Positions 56,988 through 64,000 of a stretch of 64,000 nt of DNA are shown here, one piece after another (position 1 is the stretch's first letter; each line of letters starts with the position of its first letter). A program made the translations under genes and the position numbers. Under the pieces are notes generated by a model. That model had not been told where the DNA came from. It was given only the letters and a program-made list of their open reading frames with translations, and made no database searches. Source of the stretch: Paractinoplanes maris (lineage in GTDB: Bacteria; Actinomycetota; Actinomycetes; Mycobacteriales; Micromonosporaceae); the NCBI RefSeq assembly GCF_023544465.1, contig NZ_JALPVL010000001.1, positions 248,001 through 312,000 of the forward strand. Reading direction: 5' to 3'.

Positions 56988-58436
56988 ATGCACCGCGCAC
57001 TCCTCGTCGTCGCCGCCCTCGCCGCGACCACCTCCATCGCAGCTTGCGACGACTCCCCGTCCACCGAGACTCCCCCGACGGCCTCGGCGGCGCCCGCCGC
57101 CCCCGCCGTCGACTACACGGCCTGGCAGGCCGGCAGCTCCAAGCCGGTGGCCGACAAGCTCTATCCCAAACACGGCACCGCCACCCTCGACGTCCTGCAC
57201 TACAACCTCGTGCTCGCCTGGCAGCCGTCGGCCAAGACCCTCAAGGGCACCGCCACGCTGCGCATCCGGCCCACGGCCGATGCCACCCAGCTCAAGCTCG
57301 ACTTCAAGCCCTACACGCTGGACAAGGTCACCGTGGACGGCAAGGCAGTCCAGGCGACCGTCACCGGCGAGAAACTGGTCGTTCCGGCTCCCGTCGTCGC
57401 CGACCAGCCGGTCACGCTGGTGGTCGCCTATCACGGCAAGCCGGCCACCACACCCATGCCGTCGCACCGCTCCGACGTCGAGCCGCTCGGCCTGACGATC
57501 ACCAAGGAGGGCGGCCTGTGGACCATGCAGGAGCCCTTCGGCGCCTATACGTGGTATCCGGCGAACGATCAGCCGTCCGACAAGGCGCTCTACGACGTCG
57601 CGGTCACCGTGCCGACCGGCTGGTCGGCCATCGCCGCCGGCAGCTATCTGGGTCAGCGGGGCTCGACGTTCCGCTTCCGCAGCACCGACCCGATGGCCAG
57701 CTATCTGCAGACCCTCGCCGTCGGCAAATACAAGAAGGTCGTGGCCAAGGGTCCCCGTGGCATCCCGCTGACCTACTGGTATCGCCCCGGCCGGGACGAG
57801 AGGTTCCTGCCCTCGCTCAAGAAGTCGCCGGCCATGCTCAGCTTCCTCGAGAAGCGGTTCGGGCCCTACCCGTTCCCCAGCGGCGGCGCGGTCATGGTCG
57901 AGTCGGAGTCGGCCATGGAGACCCAGCAGATGATCACGATGGGCGGCAAGAAGAAGAAGTTCGACAAGGCGCTCTTCGAGGAAGACCTGCTGCACGAGTA
58001 TTCGCACCACTGGTTCGGCGACACGGTCACCCCGTCGACCTGGACCGACCTGTGGCTCAGCGAGGGCTGGGCGACCTACGTGCAGTTCCTCTACTCGCAG
58101 TCGGTGCTGAAATACAGCGACAAGGAGCTGGAGGACTACCTGCGCCGGGCCGACGCCGACCTGCGCAAGAAGCTGGGACCGCCCGGCAAGCCGAAGGCCG
58201 GCAACTTCGCCGAGAGCAACGTCTATCTCTGCCCGGCGGCCATGCTCAAGGAACTGCACGACGCACTCGGTGACGAGAAGTTCTTCGCCCTCGGTAAGGC
58301 GTGGGTGCAGACGCAGAAGAACACCCAGCAGACCCGGGCGTCCTTCACCGCCTTCGTCAACAAGCAGACCGGCCGCGACTTCACCAAGCTGATCAACAGC
58401 TGGCTGGACTCGAAGTCCACGCCGCGGCCGGCATAG
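56988..58436 (+). CDS. M1-family zinc aminopeptidase-like lipoprotein
   Basis: 482 aa. The signal peptide ends at SIAAC (Cys20). A beta-rich N-domain is followed by the gluzincin domain: zinc motif HEYSHHWFGD (His336, Glu337, His340) with the third ligand Glu359 in LWLSEGWA, exactly 18 residues apart. The exopeptidase GAMEN motif reads ESAMETQQ. The protein lacks the long C-terminal domain of PepN, so it is a compact, secreted and anchored M1 enzyme. ATG 56988 is preceded by TACGGT at 7 nt. It lies between gatB and gatA, on the opposite strand. Confidence 0.92.
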   Translation: MHRALLVVAALAATTSIAACDDSPSTETPPTASAAPAAPAVDYTAWQAGSSKPVADKLYPKHGTATLDVLHYNLVLAWQPSAKTLKGTATLRIRPTADATQLKLDFKPYTLDKVTVDGKAVQATVTGEKLVVPAPVVADQPVTLVVAYHGKPATTPMPSHRSDVEPLGLTITKEGGLWTMQEPFGAYTWYPANDQPSDKALYDVAVTVPTGWSAIAAGSYLGQRGSTFRFRSTDPMASYLQTLAVGKYKKVVAKGPRGIPLTYWYRPGRDERFLPSLKKSPAMLSFLEKRFGPYPFPSGGAVMVESESAMETQQMITMGGKKKKFDKALFEEDLLHEYSHHWFGDTVTPSTWTDLWLSEGWATYVQFLYSQSVLKYSDKELEDYLRRADADLRKKLGPPGKPKAGNFAESNVYLCPAAMLKELHDALGDEKFFALGKAWVQTQKNTQQTRASFTAFVNKQTGRDFTKLINSWLDSKSTPRPA

Positions 58437-58446
58437 CTCTCGCTCG

Positions 58447-59910
58447 TTACAGGGCCGGCGGCGTCAGGGTCCCCACCGAGGACTCCAGCGCCGCCGCCAC
58501 CCGGTACATCCGGTCGTCGGCCAGCGTCGGGGCCATCACCTGGAAACCGACGGGCAGACCCTCGGACAGCCCGCACGGCACCGAGATCGCCGGACCGCCG
58601 TACAGGTTGGTCGGGATCGTGAAGAGGTCGGCCAGATACATCTGGTAGGGATCCGAGGTGCGCGACCCGAACGGGAAGGCCACGAACGGCGTGGTCGGTG
58701 AGACGAGCACGTCGACCCGCTCGAAAGCCGCCTCGAAGTCCCGCGTGATCAGCGTGCGGACCTTCTGAGCCTGACCGTAATAGGCGTCGTAGTAGCCGCT
58801 GGACAGCGCGTAGGTGCCCAGGATGATGCGCCGCTTGACCTCGGGGCCGAAGCCGGCCTCGCGGGTCAGCGACATGACCTCCTCCAGCGAGCGGTTGCCG
58901 TCGTCGCCGACACGCAGGCCGTAACGCACACCGTCGAAGCGCGCCAGGTTGGACGACGCCTCGCTGGGGGCGATCAGATAGTAGGCCGGAAGCGCGTACT
59001 GGAAGTGCGGGCAGGAGACCTCGACGATCTCGGCGCCCAGCTTGACCAGCGCCTCGAGCGACTCGTGGAAGGCGCTCAGCACGCCCGGCTCGGACCCGTC
59101 GCCCGCGAACTCCTTGACGACGCCCAGCTTGACGCCGCTGAGGTCGCCGGTGGCGCCGAGCCGCGCCGCGCCGACCACGTCGGGCACCGGCTGCGGGATC
59201 GAGGTGGAGTCCCGCCAGTCGTGGCCGGCGATCGCCGCGTGCAGCAGCGCCGCGTCCTCGACGTTGCGGGCGCACGGGCCCGGGGTGTCGAGCGACGACG
59301 AGAACGCGATCAGGCCGTAACGCGAGGTGCCGCCGTACGTCGGCTTGGCCCCGACCGTGCCGGTGACCGCACCCGGCTGGCGGATCGAGCCGCCGGTGTC
59401 GGTGCCGATGGCCAGCGGCGCCTCGTAGGCGGCGATGGCGGCGGCGCTGCCGCCACCCGAGCCGCCCGGGATGCGACCGAGATCCCACGGGTTGTTGGTC
59501 GCACCGTAGGCGGAGTACTCGGTGGACGAGCCCATCGCGAACTCGTCCATGTTGGTCTTGCCGAGCATCACCGTGCCGGCCGCGCGCAGCCGCTCGACGA
59601 TCGTCGCGTCGTACGGCGGGCGCCAGCCCTCGAGGATCTTGGAAGCGGCCGTGGTCGGCACGCCCTTGGTGGCGATCACGTCCTTGACGGCGACCGGCAC
59701 ACCGGCCAGCGGGCCGGTCACCTCGCCGGCGTCGACCGCGGCGGCGGCGGCCAGCGCGCCCTCCCGGTCGACGTGCAGGAAGGCGTGCACCCGCTCGTCG
59801 ACGGCGTCGATCCGGTCGAGGTGAGCCTGGGCGACCTCGACCGCCGAAGCCTCTTTGCCGGCGATCGCCTTGGCGAGCTGAGCCGCCGACATCTTCGTCA
59901 GGTCAGACAC
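58447..59910 (-). CDS. gatA: Aspartyl/glutamyl-tRNA(Asn/Gln) amidotransferase subunit A
   Basis: 487-aa amidase-signature subunit that releases ammonia from glutamine. The Ser-cisSer-Lys triad is visible: [16 protein letters not shown] (Lys), [12 protein letters not shown] and [13 protein letters not shown] (the two serines). Full length. It lies 4 bp after gatC on the same strand. Convergent with the M1 peptidase, 10 bp apart, so gatCA and gatB are separate transcripts. Confidence 0.97.
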   Translation of the reverse strand: MSDLTKMSAAQLAKAIAGKEASAVEVAQAHLDRIDAVDERVHAFLHVDREGALAAAAAVDAGEVTGPLAGVPVAVKDVIATKGVPTTAASKILEGWRPPYDATIVERLRAAGTVMLGKTNMDEFAMGSSTEYSAYGATNNPWDLGRIPGGSGGGSAAAIAAYEAPLAIGTDTGGSIRQPGAVTGTVGAKPTYGGTSRYGLIAFSSSLDTPGPCARNVEDAALLHAAIAGHDWRDSTSIPQPVPDVVGAARLGATGDLSGVKLGVVKEFAGDGSEPGVLSAFHESLEALVKLGAEIVEVSCPHFQYALPAYYLIAPSEASSNLARFDGVRYGLRVGDDGNRSLEEVMSLTREAGFGPEVKRRIILGTYALSSGYYDAYYGQAQKVRTLITRDFEAAFERVDVLVSPTTPFVAFPFGSRTSDPYQMYLADLFTIPTNLYGGPAISVPCGLSEGLPVGFQVMAPTLADDRMYRVAAALESSVGTLTPPAL

Positions 59911-59914
59911 GGCG

Positions 59915-60214
59915 TCAGTCCTCCTCGTCCAGGATGCGCGGCACGCGGAACCGGCCCTCGAACGCGTCCGGAGCGCCCGAGAGCGCCTCCTCCTGCGTGA
60001 GGCACGGCACGGGCACGTCGTCGCGATAAACGTTGGTCAGCGGAACGGAGTGCGAGGTGGGCGGGATGTCGTCGGCCGCCACCTCGCCGACCCGGGCCAC
60101 GGACTGCAGGATCACGTCGAGCTGCCCCGCGAACCGGTCCAGTTCCTCCTCGGTCACGGCGAGCCGCGACAGGCGCGCCAGATGCGCGACCTCTTCGCGG
60201 GTGATGGCGGCCAT
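59915..60214 (-). CDS. gatC: Aspartyl/glutamyl-tRNA(Asn/Gln) amidotransferase subunit C
   Basis: 99-aa linker subunit that wraps around GatA and contacts GatB. Typical sequence: [40 protein letters not shown], and the tail [23 protein letters not shown] 60214 follows GGACAGG. First gene of the gatCA pair. Confidence 0.95.
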   Translation of the reverse strand: MAAITREEVAHLARLSRLAVTEEELDRFAGQLDVILQSVARVGEVAADDIPPTSHSVPLTNVYRDDVPVPCLTQEEALSGAPDAFEGRFRVPRILDEED

Positions 60215-60483
60215 CCTGTCCTACTTTCTCGAATGCGACTCGGACCCGACGAGTCTATTTCGCCCTCGCCCGACCCCGATCGCCGGGCGACGATTGTGCC
60301 CGTCCCCCTCGGACACCGGGTGCCGGGTGTCAGCGGGAGTGTCCCTCGGACGGTGGAATTCGGGTTCAATGCGCGACTGAAGGCTTATGCCGATTTGATA
60401 ACGGCAAAGATGTTTTGCGGTGGAATGACCATGTGGATCTATCGTGGGAACGGTCGGTTGATCGAGGCCCTGGTGGAGGTCGC

Positions 60484-62502
60484 ATGGACGCCGCACGGCA
60501 GGACCTGCGACGGCGACGGGCACTGTTCGTCACCGGGGTTGTGGTGGCCTCGGTCGACGGGCTGTTGTGGGCGGTGCAGCACGAGACGTTCGGCGAGCTT
60601 CCGAGCGCGTACTGGTTGATGGGCTTTCTGGCCGTGGTGGTCGACGCGCGGCCCTATGTGGTGGCCAACCGCCGCGCCAGCTCGGTCATCCTGCCGTCCA
60701 TCTGCTTCACCTTCGCGATCGCCCTGGCCTGGGGATTCGGGCCGGCGCTGGCGGTTCAGCTGATCGCGGTCACGGTGGCCGGCATCCGGATGCGGCACAC
60801 CGCCCGGCGGACGCTGCACCTGGCCGTGCAGCACGCGGTCGCGCTGGGGGCGGCCGCCCTGGTGACCTCGCTGGTCTCGCTGCGGGTCGGGCCCGGGCTC
60901 GACTGGGGGGACGCACTTCTGACGGTGGCGGCGGCCGGGGCCTGGATCCTGGCCCGCTACGGCCTGGCGGCGGTAGTCGCGCGCTCGATGGCCGACCGGC
61001 CGGGACCCCGGCTGCGGCGTCTCCAGCGGCTCCGGCGGCTGCGCCGGGCCGGGGTCGAAGTGCTGGCCACCGGCGCATTGCTGCTGCTCGGGCCGGTGGT
61101 GCTGGCAACCGCGCAGGTCGGACTGGCCTTTGTGCCACTGGTGTTGCTGGCGCTGCACGCCGTCCATCGGATGGTCCGCTCGGCCGGCGAGTTCGAGCGC
61201 GCCGCCCGCGTGGACGCGCTGACCGGACTGCCGAACCGGCGCGCTCTGCACGCGGCCGTGCTGTCCCAGGCCAAAGGGCGGCGGCTGGCGCTCCTGGTCC
61301 TCGATCTCGACCGATTCCGTACGGTGAACGACGCGCTCGGCGACGGCGTCGGCGACCGGCTGCTGGCCGAGGTCGGCCACCGCCTGGCCGAGGTGGTGCC
61401 GGCCCACGACCTGGTGGTCCGGCTCGGCGGCGACGAGTTCGCGGTGCTCGCCACCCGGGTCGACGGCGCGCCCGCGGCCCGCCGCGTCGCCGACCACCTG
61501 GCCGAGGCACTGAACCACCCGTTCGCCCTCGACGGCATGCCGGTGGACGTCACTGCCTCGATCGGGATCGCCCTGCAACGCGAACCCGGTGGCGATGGCG
61601 CGACCCTGCTGCGCGAGGCGGAGGCGGCCATGTACGACGCCAAGCAGCGCGGCGACCAGGTCTCGCTCTACAGCCCCGACGCCCCGCACCACACCCCGGA
61701 CCGCCTGACGCTGCTGGCCGACCTGCGGCAGGCGCTGCACGAGGACTCGCCCGACGACGGGATCACGCTCTTCTACCAGCCGCAGATCGCCATCGCGACC
61801 GGCGAGGTGGTCGGCGTGGAGGCGCTGCTGCGCTGGCGGCACCCCGAGCGCGGTCTGGTCGGCCCCGAGGAGCTGATCCGGGTGGCCGAGCCGACCCCGG
61901 TGATGCGCCTGCTCACCAGCCGGGTGCTGCACGAGGTGATCGCCCAGCTGGCCGCGTGGCGCGACGCCGGCCGCCCGTTGCGCGCGGCGGTCAACGTCAG
62001 CGTCCGCGACCTGCACGCCGGCGACATCGCCGACCGGGTCGACGGGCTCCTGCGCGAGTACGACGTGCCGCCCGACCTGCTCCAGCTCGAGATCACCGAG
62101 AGCGCCCTGATGGCCGACCCGCACCGCGTCCTCAGCACGATCACCCGCCTGGACCGCATGGGCATCGCCATCTCGCTGGACGACTTCGGCACCGGATACT
62201 CCTCGCTGCAGCACCTGCGCCGCCTCCCGCTGGCCGAGGTGAAGATCGACCGCTCCTTCGTCCTGGGCATGGCCACCGACCGTGGCGACGCCGCCATCGT
62301 CCGCTCGGTGATCGACCTGGCCGAGGCCCTGGGCCTGCGCGCGGTCGCCGAAGGCGTCGAGGACGAACGCACCTGGCGCCTCCTGGCCGAAGCCGGCTGC
62401 CACGCGGCCCAGGGCTGGTTCCACGCCCGCCCCATGCCCGCCCCCGACCTGGCCGACTGGCTCTCCCGCTACCGCCCCGTCCGCCCCGCGGCGCTCCGCT
62501 AG
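60484..62502 (+). CDS. Membrane GGDEF-EAL cyclic-di-GMP protein
   Basis: 672 aa. Hydrophobic N-terminal region (about residues 15-250), then GGDEF (LVLDLDRFRTVNDALGDGVG, VRLGGDEFAVL) and EAL. The I-site Arg is absent. EAL residues are all present: VEALLRW, AVNVSVRDL, LEITESAL, SLDDFGTGYSSL, EVKIDRSF, AVAEGVED, AAQGWF. It probably has phosphodiesterase activity; cyclase activity is possible. ATG 60484 is preceded by GGAGG at 4 nt. It is divergent from gatC over 269 bp. Confidence 0.93.
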   Translation: MDAARQDLRRRRALFVTGVVVASVDGLLWAVQHETFGELPSAYWLMGFLAVVVDARPYVVANRRASSVILPSICFTFAIALAWGFGPALAVQLIAVTVAGIRMRHTARRTLHLAVQHAVALGAAALVTSLVSLRVGPGLDWGDALLTVAAAGAWILARYGLAAVVARSMADRPGPRLRRLQRLRRLRRAGVEVLATGALLLLGPVVLATAQVGLAFVPLVLLALHAVHRMVRSAGEFERAARVDALTGLPNRRALHAAVLSQAKGRRLALLVLDLDRFRTVNDALGDGVGDRLLAEVGHRLAEVVPAHDLVVRLGGDEFAVLATRVDGAPAARRVADHLAEALNHPFALDGMPVDVTASIGIALQREPGGDGATLLREAEAAMYDAKQRGDQVSLYSPDAPHHTPDRLTLLADLRQALHEDSPDDGITLFYQPQIAIATGEVVGVEALLRWRHPERGLVGPEELIRVAEPTPVMRLLTSRVLHEVIAQLAAWRDAGRPLRAAVNVSVRDLHAGDIADRVDGLLREYDVPPDLLQLEITESALMADPHRVLSTITRLDRMGIAISLDDFGTGYSSLQHLRRLPLAEVKIDRSFVLGMATDRGDAAIVRSVIDLAEALGLRAVAEGVEDERTWRLLAEAGCHAAQGWFHARPMPAPDLADWLSRYRPVRPAALR

Positions 62503-62510
62503 CCGCCCGG

Positions 62511-62620
62511 CACTCCACGCCCGGCCCCCGCTCGGGCTCCACGCCGGCCCCGCCCGCGCTCCACGTCCGGTTCCGCTCGGGCTCCACGTCCGGTTCCGCT
62601 CGGGCTCCACGCCCGCCCGC
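62511..62620. repeat. Degenerate 22-25 bp tandem repeat between GGDEF-EAL gene and ligA
   Basis: About 4.7 head-to-tail copies, each containing CTCCACG(T/C)CCGG and a CGCTCGG end. The copies at 62558-62580 and 62581-62603 are identical 23-mers; the first two and the last are degenerate. It fills the convergent gap between the two stop codons. Probably replication slippage. Confidence 0.85.
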
Positions 62621-62624
62621 GTCG

Positions 62625-64000
<1,376 letters not shown>

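Noticed and set aside
62511..62620. CRISPR-like array
   Set aside because: The repeats are head to tail with no unique spacers, are degenerate, and no cas genes are present.

Overview
The window is roughly 70% G+C by eye. It has GTG starts, many stop/start-overlapping genes, a HU protein with a long Lys/Ala tail, an IclR-type NdgR next to leuCD, and tRNA-Gln/tRNA-Glu side by side. Together these point to an actinomycete chromosome, most likely a Micromonosporaceae (Actinoplanes-like) genome. This placement is inference from gene content. I see no insertion sequence, prophage, integrase or CRISPR array. The region looks like core chromosome with small accessory patches.

Layout. 1-3.8 kb: HU (cut by the window edge), leuD, leuC and the divergent regulator ndgR. 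3.9-10.4 kb: a large LuxR-type ATPase regulator, two alpha/beta hydrolases and a metallo-beta-lactamase-fold enzyme in an overlapping run, the remains of an ECF sigma factor, and a second metallo-beta-lactamase-fold protein. 10.6-10.9 kb: tRNA-Glu(CTC) and tRNA-Gln(CTG). 11-17.8 kb: an NmrA-like/TetR divergent pair, an FAH-family hydrolase, an ABC exporter operon with an XRE regulator, an actinobacterial protein of unknown function, an alpha/beta hydrolase and arfB. 17.8-22.6 kb: a paired M16 peptidase (one active, one without the zinc motif) and two tandem membrane-anchored endonuclease/exonuclease/phosphatase-family paralogues of identical length.

22.6-40 kb is dominated by amino acid metabolism: a threonine leader peptide and terminator ahead of a short threonyl-tRNA synthetase; cimA behind a leader peptide ending Val-Leu-Ile-Ile-Arg-Thr; ilvE, leuB, serA, ilvBNC behind a third terminator-containing leader, and ilvD. 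With leuCD at the left end, most of the isoleucine/valine/leucine pathway lies in this window; leuA does not.

40-64 kb: a carboxypeptidase-regulatory-domain protein; a beta-mannosidase with a sugar ABC importer and a LacI repressor; a beta-propeller protein paired with a MoaD/ThiS sulfur carrier; lipoproteins (PQQ-type sugar dehydrogenase, M1 peptidase); a membrane metallophosphoesterase; gatCA and gatB separated by the M1 peptidase; and the C-terminal part of ligA with an unusual low-complexity insertion. Three composite GGDEF-EAL cyclic-di-GMP proteins lie at 35.7, 47.9 and 60.5 kb.

Regulation is the most rewarding theme. At least a dozen genes have a TANNNT hexamer 6 or 7 nt before the start codon, which is the geometry of leaderless transcripts. 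These include ndgR, leuC, the threonine leader ORF and gatB. The threonine leader ahead of the short ThrRS has all the parts of a transcription attenuator: three consecutive Thr codons, a perfect pause hairpin, a terminator, and an alternative pairing between them. It is the best candidate here for something undescribed.
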